Assembly (NCBI GenBank): GCA_951217055.1
Contig: OX578285.1
Location: 47,990,024-48,054,023 of the forward strand
Reading direction: 5' to 3'
Length of the DNA: 64,000 bases
Source: Gerris lacustris
Lineage: Eukaryota > Arthropoda > Insecta > Hemiptera > Gerridae
Shown: in pieces, positions 24,801 through 34,373 of the stretch
Position numbering within the stretch: the first letter of the stretch is position 1
Layout: each line of letters begins with the position of its first letter
The notes under the pieces: generated by a model
What the model saw: only the letters and a program-made list of their open reading frames with translations
What the model was told of the DNA's origin: nothing
The model's database searches: none
Program-made: the position numbers and the translations under genes

Positions 24801-27800
24801 GAATATGCCTTTATTTACATAATACTTATGTTTGTTGGTTGCTGTTATCCATTTTTGCAATAATGTGAGCTTCAAATTTAAAGTTGGAATTTAAGTACAG
24901 GAAATGACTATTTTCATTTTTTTTTTTTTTATACTTTTATTTTAGTAAAACCAACAGTGACACTGCTATGAAATGATCAAGATGGTTTGATCTATTAAAT
25001 CAGATCTGAATGTTATAAAAGAGACAACTAAGTTTATTAGTAATACCTTGTGTTCTAATGAATCGATTTTAATAAAAATAAAGTGTTGCAGAGAAGTGAT
25101 CAATTTATTAGTAGTTGAAAAAGAGCTGAGGTGGGTAATGTAGTTGTTTGAATGTAGGGAGGTTAGTTAGGCACCCCTACTCCACTACCTTACCTACCCT
25201 CTCTTTTATATACATATTTCACACTAATCATCTTTAACTTTGACTATACTCATGCTCTTCACCCTATGATCCATTTGGATCGTCAGGGGGAGGTTTCTAA
25301 TTCCCGTGTTACACAATTCTCCTATTTCATATCATTAATTACATCTTGATAAACGCTTTAGCTCTTCACAATAATAATACAAATAAACCATTAAATTTAA
25401 AAGTTCCCCTCTAATTCTAGAGACCCAACTGGCTGTATATCTATTATTTATTTGGTAAAGGTAAGTAATTGGATAGGAGTCCAACACATGCGGTATCAGA
25501 AAATGGAATTTAGGATGGTACACTGATTCATTAGCTTTCCTGATATGGCCTAACTTTGAATATGACACATCATCATCAACTATTGTATAAATATTCAATA
25601 TTATTTATAGTATGCTCGATTCACTCTTAGGGGGGTGACACACTTCGCCACCCAGGTGGCGCTACCCGGTTGTCTATGAGAATAGACGGAACCTGTCACA
25701 CGAGGTGGCGCCACCTGCCGGGTGGCACTACACGGTCGACCCATTGTTTTCAATTGAGCCTATCACACGTCGCCACCCAAGTCACGCCACTCAGCCCCTA
25801 CTCCTTCAATCAAATATAGGGGAAATCAAATCTGGGGCTGACTGCATCCCTCATATAAGTGGGTGGCGTAAGTCAGGTGGCGGGAGCAAGTGGCATCAAC
25901 CAGGTGGGCGCCACCCAGGTGACGCTACCTGGGTGCGAAGTGTGTCACTAGCCTTAGAGCCACGGGATGTTTAGTTTATACAATGTACATTTCAAAAATG
26001 AAATACTCTTAGTTAAGTGGCCAATTCCCATTTGAGTTATGTTACGGGAAGACAAGACATGGGCTGGATAACTGGGATTTAATATGAACCCGATATTTAA
26101 AGAAGTCGTGTATTTACCTTGGAAGAACTGAGGAGTAGGTAGCTGCTGCAGGAGGCTGAAGTCCAGGGTGCCCTGACTCGGAGTCTTGCTCGAGAGTTTG
26201 TCTGGCTCCAACCTTCACACGTTCCATCCTCAAGACCTCAAATTCAAAAAGAAACCAAGTCAGGGCTCCCTGGACTTGAGGCTCCTCCAGCAGCTACCTA
26301 CTCCTCAGTTCTTCCGAGGTAAATACGAGACTTCTTTAAATATCGGGTTCATATTAAATCTCAGTTATCCAGGCCGTGTCTTGTCTTCCCGTAACATAAC
26401 TCAAATGGGAATTGGCCATTAAGTGAGATTTGATCTAAGTATTACTTGTCCATTTGGCTTCTTTTCTATTACATAACTCAATGTTGAGAATCTAGAGCAG
26501 TATTTGGGAGCTAAACTACGTAATGGGAAGCAGACATTTCTGGAGTAGTGCACTCAGCTGGCAGTCCTCCTTTCTCTTGACTGCAGTTCTCCAAGTACCA
26601 GAGCAAAGGGAAATAACTCTCCGATACTTGTCGTTCTAAAATTTCTTGTATACGAGAACATAATTGCTTGGTCCAATGTTTTCCATTTATTAGTTGTTTC
26701 AAGTTTTCCTCATTTCAATTAATTATTATTGAAAATGTTTATCGAAGTTTTCCATTGAAATAACTCCTCCCTGATGGATAATCACTGGACCTCTCAGCCA
26801 ATATGTCTAAGCTATTTTCTCAGGGAAAATTACTTATATGCTCAGATTTGTATTTTAAAGGACTACATTTTTTGATTTTTTTCCCCCAGTCAAAATTGTT
26901 GCCATTGCCAAGCAGTATTGATTTTTACATTTTATCAGAGTTTTGGGGGTAATGCTAACATTATGGTAAATTTGATTGAAATGGGCCCTGTAGTTAAGAC
27001 TGCACGTGTCTGCACAGATGCCAGTCAGATTTTTCGAGCCCAATACTTTCTCTCTATATGATCTTCATACATGAGAAAGTAAAAGGTCCTGATTGCATAC
27101 AAATGTTTATACAACTCAAATAATAAGAAAATTACTTGAAGTTAGGTATAACATTAAAATGTTTTTAATTTCCTACTTATTTGTTTGCAGGCTTTAAGTC
27201 GTGAAACAGGATCCATTGTGTCAACAAAATTTAACTACAGAAATTTGGATGATCTGGTCGAAGGAGTGAATCATGGTAAAATCATTTTAGGCAAAGTACT
27301 CTGGACCTGCGATGTTAGTGATAGTTTCCCCTTGTGAGTATATAGTTTTACTTACTTAGTGGAGCTTCTTTTTCTAAGATTTTAGGAGATAAGATAAGAA
27401 TCCTTATACGCTGGTTAATATATTAAATTGAAGTTTAAGAGTGGAGGGAGGGGGGGGGGAGGGGTGGACTGTATACTTATATATTTGGTTCCTAAGTAGA
27501 GATAGAAGGTAAGATGAAAGATATAAGTTAGCAGATAATAAAGTGGATCTAACGTGGGTACTGCAGCAGTGTTCCGGGAGTCCTTAGTGAACTTGAAAGG
27601 TGTCGGTTGTTTGGGTCACATTTAACACATAATTCATAACTAAGATAAATTAATTATGCGGGTTATTTAACGGTTTATTTAGCGGGTTTTACTGGAGCGA
27701 TACAGCAAGATCCGACTTTTTAGTGCCTCGAATTCCATACCGCCGAATGGCCGCCAATGGCGGTATTCCATACCGCCAATTCCTGCGGTAGGTAGCAGCA

Positions 27801-30800
27801 GGTATCAGACCCGGGCTTAGTAGGAGGAACATCCAAGCTTCACACACTTACTTTAAAATATAATAAGTATTTAGATAATTCTATAGGAAAGTATATAATA
27901 AGATCAGATGTAAATATTTTCCACTTAGTATGATATATAAAATTAAATTGCATACTTTTAATTATGTGAAATAAAATTAATAAGAACACAATAGAAATTA
28001 ACATAATAGTTCTTAGTAACAAATTAGTAGGGTGGTGTTTTGTTTTTTGGGGTATGAGCTCGGAATAAAATTGTAGATTTGTATAATAGACTAACCCACA
28101 GACCCTCTTCTTTATATGCAGGCCTCTCCTAGATAAAGAGATCTACAATTAGAGTCCTCTGTCATTTTGTTGCATCTTCATCAGTTGGGTTATACCTTAG
28201 GTTGAGCTAAAAACTTGGATTTTGTGTAATTTTTTGTAGATTTTTCACTTATTCTTTTAGTTTTTCCATACTTAGAGGGTAGCTAGATTCATCAAATTCT
28301 GTACACTTAAGGTGGAGATACACATGCATGTAGCTTGCACAAAAATATTCCAGCCACTATCAAGTTTATATGTTAAATGGCATGCCTGTAGCTGGCAAGC
28401 AAGTTGCCCGAGATTTTTATTTTTTGGTATGCAACGTGCAAGCAGGGTGGTGGGGGCTACTAAAGGAATGTGTGAATGCACGTGACAGCTACCGGCATGG
28501 GCGGCCATTCCAGTGGGTAAGTTACCACCGATTGTGGACGTCTCATTGTGTATTTATTGTTTTGTTGTGTGTTAATAGAATTTATTCCTATTTTTATCAA
28601 AGCTACTTGTTTTGATTTGTGTTTAAATAGGTAATATTTTGCAAGCAAACAACTTCTTGCTCCATAATTTTCCCTTCTACTAATCCAATTTTCCACCCAA
28701 ATATGTCTTCTTCTTTTGCTGTTCCTTTTTTGTCTTATTAATTTATCGTCACCTACCGACTTTTTGTCGGCAGACAAAAAAGCCGGTCATCTGCACAGGC
28801 CTTAATACACAAATTTAGCTTGGGCTTTAAATTAAATTAGATAGTATTTTGTTTCATTGTTTATAAGAATAACTGAGTTCTTATTCAAGTTGTATCAGTG
28901 TATTTTTATAACTTGCATTGAGGATAACTTATCAGCAATTATTATAAATTGTTTCCCCTTAATTTTGTTTCGCATTAATATTTGAATTAGAAACCAACCA
29001 TTGAGAATCTGGGTTTCAGCTTGTTGAAGTTGAAGATAAACCTTTTGTGGGAACAGATTGTCAAAATTTTTCTAATAATTCAGGTATCGTTTACAAGTAC
29101 ATATATCATATTATGTAAAACATCTTTAACATGTATCATTAAGGATTCCCTGGGCGCAATTTTGGGCTCTTTAATGTTTGCTCAATCTAACAGCTAGTGG
29201 TAAAACGGTAAACTTACTGGTGTACTATTGAACTATATTTTATTTTCTAAAAAATCCCAGTTTTGAAATGATTACCCTAAAGTTAGGAAAACCTTAACTG
29301 CGCTGGTATAGTACATTATGCGTCTAGTACGAAGGAAAGTAGCATTTTGTATGCGAGTGTGGAGTTTGCACCCAAGCTACAGCGAGGGTAGTAAAACCAC
29401 ACGAGCAAAGCAAAATGCAGTTTTCGCACGAGTTGCATACCGTACTTTATCTACAATTGTTGGATTTTAATAATAAATAAAAAAAATCCTTAAATATACA
29501 CTAAAAACTTGATAAAAAACTGTTACTTTAATCAAACAAAAAGCAAATTAGTTTTGTTAAATGTAAATAAACACGCAAATCGTGTGATAAAGTGAAAAAT
29601 TCTTCACGTTATCGCATGAATATATTATACCTGGGAGGAAAGTGACGGGGTGCAAAATGGTGGCAGATAATGGAAGTTCTTTGTTAATGTAATGTAACTT
29701 GTTCATTATCAGCGGGTAAGCATTTGCAAGACGACGACCGGCTTGGCCCTAAACCTTGTATCGCATGCCTTGTCCAAGCTTAGTTCCACATCCTACCACA
29801 GGTTGCTGTACCTTTGAGGCAATGCATATATTGTCCAACTTCAAATAATAATCTTCCTCAGATATTAATTATAAATTAACCATTTATTTGTTTCCAGTAC
29901 TTTTGGTGTTGTTGATGGATTATCCCATTTGATTGTTGTGACTGTTTTCAACCTTATAACTGGAAAGGGTGTCAAGATTGGGGACACTGTTGCTATTCCA
30001 AACCCCAATTTTTCCAATCACACTTGTGTCATGGGATCAAAGGTTGGTATTTTTTTATTTGATATTAAAATGTCTTGTATCATTCGTTGCTAATGGTTAT
30101 CAAAATTGTCCTGCCCGAAAGATAAATATAGCATTTAAGGGGTTTTGCTGTTAACAAATAATTTTTATAAAAAATATTACAGTTATATAGATTGTGGTGA
30201 AATAAATGTTATCTAGTGAACAGTTTAAATCAATTGAATCAATTTTTGTTATATATTTATACATAAAAATGTGGGTAGCTTAATATTTCTTTTCTTTTAC
30301 ACAAATTAAATTATATTGGTGCATTAGGGTTTTTGTATTCTTTACTTTAAAATAACTTAATATGTTTACTTTCATATCATTTAAAATAATATTGTAGATT
30401 TTCATTCAAGTATGACAATTATTTTTCACATGGGTAACCTTAAATGTTCTTTTATATCTTGAAATGTTAAATTAATCCATTTTTTTTTTTTTAATAAATA
30501 CTTTTACATGTTACTGTTTAAATTAAATGTTAAACCTCCGGGATCCGATGTTAGATACTGAGCTGAATTCTTATCTTATCTAATGAGTCTGTGTTTCAAA
30601 GTATTCAGTGCTTACTTGGCATCTTCTGAGTTGATCTGTGTTGTGTTTTCTTGGTTGTTTTCAATATGAACAGTATTCACACCTGTTCATCAAGTGATGA
30701 TGAGCTGAATCAAATGGAGAATAGAAGCAAAGAGCAACCTAACTAAAAATTCTTATGTTCTAGTCATACTAGTTATAGAGATAGTGCTTTGAAAAATTTC

Positions 30801-31840
30801 CCAGTTAAATAGAATCAAAATTGTCTATTGGAAAAACCTTTTACAGAAGTTGTTAATGTCATTAAAGGAAGCTAACATCAACATTTTAAGGTTCTAGTGC
30901 AATTGGTTTCAGTGATATCATTTCTGTATCACTGCCTGCTAACTTGAATCAATTTTTGGGTTCACAATAATATATTTATCGAGAAGAAAACGTAGGGGAG
31001 TTTACAAAACTGTATCTGCTACTGGCGGACGAAAAGAACTGAATTTCATTTGTGCCACAGTTACTTGAGCATGAGTCCAATTCCCTGGTACTTTTTCAAT
31101 TTTCATAAAATAATTCTCTCCCAATAAAAATTAGAAACAACAAGACAACCGGAAAAACAAAATAAAACAAAACACTGTGGCAATATGAAGAGGTCAGATA
31201 AGCTCTAGGTAAGAGTTGAACCAAGGGTTGACTGACTGTTACACTATCGATCTGATCACGGTTCGTTCAGGTCAAGCCCTGGTCTGGATCGCTCGGAAAA
31301 CAAGCCTGACCTGACCTGACTGGAACCAAAGGTGTGAATCCACCTATAATGTACTTTGAGAGTGGGTTTGCTGGCTTCTTCTACCGGCTCAGATGACCTG
31401 GAAGCTGGGCTGCTGTGAGAGGAAAGTGTTAACCCTCAAAACTGCCTTGCTTTCTGGCCACAGTCCACATTTCACTTCCGTTTATTCCTGACGAGTGAAA
31501 AATTGTTTTTAATACCATTTTGGTTGTGTTCAAAAATGAACAAAACTTTTTCAATGTATTTTTGTTGAGATAAACTAATGGCATTTAAAAAAAAAGTTAA
31601 ATTAAATTGACATGTAACACCCAGGGTTGTTTACTATTGAGTGTTTTATCCACAGTTATTAAACGTGTTCTTTTATTTTTGTCTCTATTATATTATCCTA
31701 TTAATATTATTTATTTATTTTTTCAGAACTACCGTTTTCTTAAGATAAGAGTCGATCAACCGAAAGAAATGACTGTCAATGGAAAAGCCTTGCCGGAGTG
31801 TTACTTTGGGCAATCTATGTCTATCACTAAGTGTATCTAA
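12774..31840 (+). CDS. TTC5: TTC5 (Strap) homologue, ten exons, 5' end missing
   Basis: Exons: 12774-12824, 15567-15704, 15820-15982, 17894-18111, 20293-20535, 22106-22153, 24434-24619, 27191-27333, 29898-30042 and 31727-31840 (stop TAA). All have AG/GT borders and phases join to 482 residues. From exon 4 the order matches TTC5: a TPR block (DALPHFEKAAKFMPNEADVW), SYSWMILGNAYMAHF, KALQAYVQA, KSLESFEESIRRDP, then the C-terminal OB-fold region (GKIILGKVLW, PFTFGVVDG, GDTVAIPNPNF). In vertebrates TTC5 is a p300/p53 stress cofactor and a ribosome-associated reader of nascent tubulin in tubulin mRNA autoregulation. The role here is inferred from family. Residues 1-117 (first three exons) are not recognised and lack the conserved N-terminal pattern of known TTC5. 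The start codon exon was not found. Introns are packed with transposons. Confidence 0.85.
13861..14053 (+). repeat. 20-bp minisatellite, 9.6 copies
   Basis: Nearly identical units of ACATGTTGATAGTTACTGAC. Changes occur only in the first unit (AACTG) and the last (AAATG, then a switch to GATAGGTGC). It lies in a TTC5 intron. An inverted match, ACTATCAACA, lies 70 bp upstream at 13791. Confidence 0.97.
14319..15402. mobile_element. 1.08-kb palindromic (foldback) element
   Basis: The left arm starts AGGGTGACTGGCGTTATATG at 14319. The right arm ends with its reverse complement at 15402. Inverted similarity continues for about 510 bp per arm (shared blocks include GTAGGTTGTTCTACGCCTCA and ATAGAACCAAGC/ATAGAACCGAG). 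The centre is near 14850-14880. No coding frame is retained and no clear target duplication is seen. It sits in the intron before the 15567 exon. Confidence 0.9.
15567..15704 (+). CDS. TTC5: TTC5 homologue, candidate exon (46 codons)
   Basis: Acceptor TTTCAG|GAG and donor GAG|GTATTC. The frame translates as ECTRNGISLLPLEAVDLRKL..., then LTREQQAYYYPYSIILAHYLE, open throughout, in phase 0 at both ends. I do not recognise the sequence. It is included because it joins in frame to its neighbours on both sides. Confidence 0.6.
15820..15982 (+). CDS. TTC5: TTC5 homologue, candidate exon (54 codons + 1 base)
   Basis: Acceptor ATTCCAG|TTG and donor AGAG|GTATTG. The frame reads LEIQIFNEMKADFSNHH..., an acidic DTDEDSEALL segment, then EELEDRYNTITKTFIKYR, probably helical. 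The final base plus AA from the next exon gives a Glu codon, so it joins correctly to the TPR exon at 17894. The helical end may correspond to the segment before TPR1 in TTC5. Confidence 0.65.
16758..16865 (+). repeat. Three tandem 36-bp units
   Basis: Copies at 16758, 16794 and 16830 share ACAGATRCAGGTGTTCTGTT. The first two end in TACCACGTGTGA, containing the palindrome CACGTG. The third has CATGTG. Located in a TTC5 intron. Confidence 0.95.
17016..17585 (-). mobile_element. Hairpin-rich dispersed repeat, copy 1
   Basis: Same family as 29278-29635 and 42028-42611. It has three parts. A 22-bp perfect inverted repeat lies at 17121-17142 / 17157-17178 (GGTGAAGAATTCCTCTTTTT). A short frame at 17266 (+) reads MSDLGDYEEN, stop, ENYAPTEIINLAQNTTNELMPS, related to the frame in copy 3. 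A second, larger inverted-repeat block (17418-17562) contains GCTCGTGTGGTTTTACTACC. The name of the autonomous parent is uncertain. The little peptide recalls the N-terminus of tyrosine-recombinase (Crypton-like) proteins of arthropods, from memory only. Confidence 0.7.
17894..18111 (+). CDS. TTC5: TTC5 homologue, TPR exon
   Basis: Acceptor ACGCAG|AAG and donor AAGG|GTAAGA. Translation: VCSREHKGHYYHLMGKLCSL... with DALPHFEKAAKFMPNEADVW and NELGDCYLSLNNMTVARHCF, two TPR helices pairs aligning with human TTC5 residues around its first TPRs. It ends in phase 0. Confidence 0.88.
18831..18930. repeat. Triple direct/inverted repeat
   Basis: AAGGGGAGTAACAGTCTAAA (18833) is followed by its inverted copy (TTTAGATTGTTACTCCCCT, 18875-18893) and by a second direct copy (18906-18925). 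It can form alternative hairpins. Intron of the TTC5 homologue. Confidence 0.85.
20293..20535 (+). CDS. TTC5: TTC5 homologue, TPR exon (81 codons)
   Basis: Acceptor TTTTACAG|GGG and donor AAGCT|GTAAGT. It contains GPNSWSYRSLSIICRRE, LGVEYAKEALKMNATDSYSW, MILGNAYMAHF and KALQAYVQA. These match the TTC5 pattern LQNLSMVLR ... WYILGNSYLSLYF ... ALSAYAQA. Phase 0 at both ends. Confidence 0.9.
20656..22042 (+). mobile_element. hAT-like element with 8-bp target duplication
   Basis: Termini TAGAGTTCAGAT and ATCCGAACTCTA are inverted repeats, flanked by the perfect 8-bp direct repeat CTTATTAT (20648-20655 and 22043-22050), the hallmark of hAT insertion. Both subterminal regions are rich in TGCATAT motifs (20690-20900 and 21840-22030). 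The middle carries a degraded transposase relic. It lies in the TTC5 intron between 20535 and 22106. Confidence 0.85.
21188..21600 (+). pseudogene. hAT-like transposase C-terminal relic
   Basis: An open frame from 21188 reads IKVIEGFEDSANLAIPKAK ... and ends ALKYVPVVSCDVERPF at a TAA (21527). The same frame then continues RLKMVLLLP with further stops. The VxSxDVERxFSRxKxxLxxRR pattern is the conserved C-terminal (dimerisation) region of hAT-type transposases. Here the Ser codon position after the Phe is a stop and later positions are eroded. No N-terminal DNA-binding or catalytic region is visible, so the copy is internally deleted and dead. Confidence 0.65.
22106..22153 (+). CDS. TTC5: TTC5 homologue, 16-codon exon
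   Basis: Acceptor TTTTACAG|GAG and donor ATT|GTAAGT. Translation EKNHGQFPELYFNKAI, equivalent to the EKVDRK...PDLHLNRAT stretch of human TTC5, at the start of a TPR. Phase 0. Confidence 0.85.
22281..23127. mobile_element. hAT-type element, non-autonomous, with nested hairpin
   Basis: The left end CCGTAGAGCAGTGTTTCCCA is matched by the inverted right end (TTTGGGAAACCCTGCTCTACGG). CAGTGTTTCCCAAAC is a common hAT terminus. The 8 bases outside it are inverted, not direct, repeats, so no target duplication is evident. A G/C-rich fragment resembling other repeats lies at 22375-22460. No transposase is retained. Confidence 0.7.
22542..22683. repeat. Long hairpin with ~66-bp arms
   Basis: The arms read AAATCAAATTATAATTATTA ... 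GAAACAGACAG ... TACACTCCAGCGCC and are mirrored with about four mismatches. The loop region GGTTCAAATCC (22610-22620) matches the tRNA-type B-box consensus. Nested inside the hAT element. Confidence 0.85.
23128..24433. other. Intron, tandem duplication, otherwise nothing recognised
   Basis: TTAGTTTATAATTGTTA followed by TTTTTTTCGTRTATTG and a TAGG-rich end occurs twice (about 23300-23400 and 23434-23540), a ~130-bp duplication. The rest is AT-rich intron. Confidence 0.6.
24434..24619 (+). CDS. TTC5: TTC5 homologue, TPR exon (62 codons)
   Basis: Acceptor TTTTTAG|GCA and donor ATGCAA|GTAGGT. It contains AFLYAEEFNKSLESFEESIR and DPIWRLAWKKYYTVRDYL, the last TPR, then a lysine-rich helix (NTKSKVKLRKITQFMQ) that corresponds to the ESKGKVKTKKLQSML linker of human TTC5. 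Confidence 0.9.
25630..25953. mobile_element. PIF/Harbinger-type MITE
   Basis: The ends GGGGGGTGACACACTTCG and CGAAGTGTGTCACTAGCC are inverted repeats flanked by TTA (25627-25629 and 25954-25956). The GC-rich body repeats GGTGGCG / CGCCACC in both orientations. No coding. TTC5 intron. Confidence 0.75.
26009..26432. repeat. Foldback with ~180-bp arms
   Basis: 26009-26187 is mirrored by 26251-26432 at roughly 90% identity (shared blocks: GGCCAATTCCCATTTGAG, GAACTGAGGAGTAGGTAGCT, AATATGAACCCGATATTTAA). The ~60-base centre is unpaired. No clear target duplication. TTC5 intron. Confidence 0.9.
26510..27075 (+). repeat. Dispersed repeat, copy 1
   Basis: Related along its length to 38040-38712: GTTTTCCATTTATTAGTT, AATTATTATTGAA, AATAACT-CTCC, CACGTGTCTGCACAGA and AATACTTTCTCTYTATATGA occur in the same order. 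Family not identified. No coding. Confidence 0.7.
27191..27333 (+). CDS. TTC5: TTC5 homologue, OB-fold exon 1
   Basis: Acceptor TTTGCAG|GCT and donor CCCTT|GTGAGT. Translation ALSRETGSIVSTKFNYRNLD ... GVNHGKIILGKVLWTCDVSD. It matches the GAVILGKVVFSL strand of the TTC5 C-terminal OB-fold. It ends with two bases of a Phe codon. Confidence 0.9.
27334..28306. other. Intron, nothing recognised
   Basis: A G-rich run (27445-27470) and a short GC-rich patch with repeated GCGGTA/TACCGCC (27735-27790) interrupt AT-rich intron sequence. Confidence 0.5.
28311..28801 (-). mobile_element. PIF/Harbinger-derived element with transposase 5' remnant
   Basis: It is bounded by TTAA at 28307-28310 and 28802-28805, so a TTA target duplication is plausible. 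The ends GGTGGAGATACACATGC and GCACAGGCC are only weakly inverted. The minus-strand frame from 28777 reads MSADKKSVGDDKLIRQKRNS then KRRRHIWVENWISRRENYGA. This fits the KRRRWWVRxWIxRRxxxGA N-terminal pattern of Harbinger-type transposases. The catalytic region is missing. TTC5 intron. Confidence 0.65.
29278..29635 (+). mobile_element. Hairpin-rich dispersed repeat, copy 2 (truncated)
   Basis: The reverse complement of copy 1's right half starts at 29278 (AGGAAAACCTTA...GGTATAGTACATTA) and includes GTGTGGAGTTTGCACC and ACCACACGAGCAAAGCAAAA. It then shows TTAGTTTTGTTAAATGTAAA and a decayed remnant of the EcoRI-site hairpin (TGAAAAATTCTTCA, 29601). The part beyond is absent. Confidence 0.7.
29898..30042 (+). 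CDS. TTC5: TTC5 homologue, OB-fold exon 2
   Basis: Acceptor TTTCCAG|TAC and donor CAAAG|GTTGGT. After the split Phe codon it reads TFGVVDGLSHLIVVTVFNLI then KGVKIGDTVAIPNPNFSNHT, matching PFTFGLVDS..., MVYNIV and GDSVAIPEPNL of human TTC5. Ends in phase 0. Confidence 0.92.
30043..31726. other. Last intron, nothing recognised
   Basis: AT-rich with a slightly less AT-rich middle (31200-31450) carrying repeated GACCTGA/CCAGG motifs. No domain, hairpin or terminal repeat was found. Confidence 0.45.
31727..31840 (+). CDS. TTC5: TTC5 homologue, terminal exon
   Basis: Acceptor TTTTTTCAG|AAC. Translation NYRFLKIRVDQPKEMTVNGK ... and a TAA stop at 31838-31840. It matches the end of TTC5 (YSFSSVRVETPLLLVVNGK). 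The C-terminal tail is a little shorter than in human. Confidence 0.9.
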   Translation, partial: NYRFLKIRVDQPKEMTVNGKALPECYFGQSMSITKCI

Positions 31841-31974
31841 GAATACGGCATTTGATTCCTGTTGAACATATTATTCGTTTGAAAGCGACTTTACATTCGT
31901 TGTGTTTTTTAATGATAGTCGCCCGATGAATTAACCTTGTTGTATTGAAACTTTATAATTTAAATTTGAAAAGA

Positions 31975-31980
31975 AATAAA
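31975..31980 (+). terminator. Poly(A) signal of the TTC5 homologue
   Basis: AATAAA 135 bases after the stop codon, the first canonical signal downstream. Confidence 0.7.
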
Positions 31981-32741
31981 GGAGAAGGTTATAAATAACT
32001 GATGATATTTTATTAGAAAGAGATATATAAATTATTTTTAATATAATTTATCACTATGATGTGTAGGTATTAATATCTGTGATGCCTTCTCAGAAAAGAA
32101 AGCTTTAAGTTTTTCGTGTTAAGGTACAATAATATTGGCGTATTGTTGACGTTAGTTGTGTAAAGTAGTTGAAAATCTGTGTCCCCCTAATTATTAGAAT
32201 AGCGTTATACCTTAGAAATTAGAAATATATGTGTTGAGTGTTACTATTCTTTTAATATTTCTTCTAAATGTTCTAATACTATAAATAATCTAAATATAAT
32301 TTAAATGTTAGAATCATACGGATATTAAAGACTCCTCAATGTTAATTAAACTACAAAATCGATTATCAAAAATGTAATTAACTCGTACAATATTACATGT
32401 TACAAAAACATCAAATATCAAACAACCCACTACTTATATTAGGTATTACTAATTGTTATCAACTAAATTGTATGTATATTGTATAAACAAATTAAGATAA
32501 AATTATGTGTCAAATGTGTAATTACACGATAAATGTATTATAACACCCCTTATTTAGTATAACCCTTTATTAAATGTAAAATAAATGTCAGATTCCTTTA
32601 AAATATAACAAAAATAATAAACTTGCATGTGAGAAAACAAAAAACTCTGCCAAGCAAAGCTTACAAGTGTGAAAAACTTGAGTGATTGAACTATCCATGA
32701 TACATTTGCGTACGTACACATTGGTAACACCTCTCGTTATA
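31981..32741. other. No gene seen
   Basis: AT-rich sequence downstream of the TTC5 poly(A) signal, no features. Confidence 0.5.
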
Positions 32742-33319
32742 CAGGGTGGAGCACGGCAGACGTATGAATTTGAAAATGCAATAAAACACAGAATGTTACA
32801 AAATACATTTTTTTTAAATTTTTTCCTGATTAAATAACATGGGAAATTTAAATTTACCTAGATTTAAACAAAGTATCGGATAAGTGGTTCCCCTCACATT
32901 CCAAACACTGATTAAGCCTTTTTTTTTTAAGTTTTTGTGCACTCTTTCGAACATTTCCACAGGAATTTTGGCAATTTTGGCTCGCAATGTTGTTCTTGAG
33001 GGCTTCCAGGGTTCTGGGACGATCGCTGTACACCAAGGATTTAAGGTATCCCCACAGAAAAAAATCACAAGGAGCCAAATCAGGCGATCTTGCTGGCCAG
33101 TTTAAATCCCCTCTTAAGGTGATGAGACCCCCGGGAAATCTGTCTTGCAAAACGTTTAGGCAAACCCTTGCTGTGTGGGCTGTGGCCCTGTCCTGCTGAA
33201 ACGTGGAACATAAACTTCCCGTCTCCCTCTTTCAAACGACCCTACTCTCAAACGTCTAGGACCTATAGGATGGGAGCAATCCCCTCTTCAATTTCATACG
33301 TCTGCCTCGCTCCACCCAG
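32742..33319 (-). mobile_element. mariner DD41D-type element, internally deleted
   Basis: The inverted termini CAGGGTGGAGCACGGCAGAC and (reverse complement of the right end) CTGGGTGGAGCGAGGCAGAC are each bounded by TA. They share a further TTGAA-ending block. 578 bp. The minus-strand interior encodes only the transposase C-terminal half. Confidence 0.8.
32854..33195 (-). pseudogene. mariner (DD41D-like) transposase, C-terminal fragment
   Basis: The minus-strand frame reads QQDRATAHTARVCLNVL, then LNWPARSPDLAPCDFFLWGY, then SLVYSDRPRTLEAL. The second catalytic Asp (QQD) and third (the D of PCDFF) are 41 residues apart, which fits the DD41D branch of Tc1/mariner. The first catalytic Asp and the DNA-binding half are missing, and the C-terminus is frame-eroded after KLKKKRLNQCLECEGNHLS. 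The protein cannot be active. The fragment at 39530 supplies the kind of segment that is missing here but belongs to a separate insertion. Confidence 0.8.
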
Positions 33320-33584
33320 TACTTTACAAAAACATATCAAATTTGTAAGTGAAACGTATTTTTTAATCTTAATTTTCACAAAAATTATTAATCCATTTTA
33401 ATATACTATTATTTATTTGTTTATTGTAAAGAAAGATTTATTTGTTTATTGTTTATTGTATATGTATGTCCTCATGGAAATTTGCGACATTAAGAGGTTG
33501 TTTTATTTTATAAGATATGTATATGAGTCTAACGCTATTTAATTTTTATTTATTTTATAGAATATGGTCCAATCTCATTATTTT

Positions 33585-33610
33585 TCTCTCTCTCTCTCTC
33601 TCTCTCTCTC
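33585..33610 (+). repeat. (TC)n microsatellite
   Basis: About 13 uninterrupted TC dinucleotides. Confidence 0.98.
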
Positions 33611-33662
33611 ATTAATTTTTGTAACTAGTCACGATTTATATGAAAATTATTGAAAAAAAATT

Positions 33663-33679
33663 GGGGGGGGGGGGGGGGG
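33663..33679 (+). repeat. Poly-G run (17 G)
   Basis: Seventeen consecutive G in otherwise AT-rich sequence. Confidence 0.97.
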
Positions 33680-34372
33680 TGGATATTTGTCAGGTTGATC
33701 CAGTGAAAGGATTAAAGTTTTATTTTATTTTTTTATTATTACAGGTATCTTATCATATCATATATTTTAAGTCACACTCAACTTTAAATATTTTCTTATT
33801 TAATAGTAATTATAAATAAATTTTTATAAAATTTATTTATAAATATTTCCCTTATATGTTTTTTTCCTTTTAGGTTTATATGTGCAATTCTTGTATTTTT
33901 TTAAAAAAAAAGAAAGTTTTGTTTTTAACATTAATTTTATTTTATTTGCCATTTTTAAAATCTTGTTGTAGTATTTTTTTATTAGTTTATATTTAATATT
34001 TGAAGTGAGAAAATTGTTGAATTACTAGAATTGCATTGGTTTTTATTCATATTTAACTATTTTAATAAGTTTATTTGTAATACAGTGGCTTATTTGTCAG
34101 ATGGACTCATCTGAGTATATTTGCTTTAAAGTTAGCACTATTTCCTTGTGATCCTTACTCGTTTGAGTAACATTTGGTAAGAAGAAATGATCTTCATATA
34201 TGAATTTCTGACCCCTTTTTATAAAAATAATATATATTTGTTAACTCCTGTGTTGTGTTAATTCTCCAATACCCTATATGTCATGTGTAAGCACAAAGAA
34301 CCCTTCATTTTGCATTTTTTTGTGATTTAATATTTTTTATATGTTCAGAGATATGTTTAACACCATTCTAAA
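33680..34372. other. No gene seen
   Basis: Strongly AT-rich, no open frame or repeat of note. Confidence 0.5.
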
Positions 34373-34373
34373 G

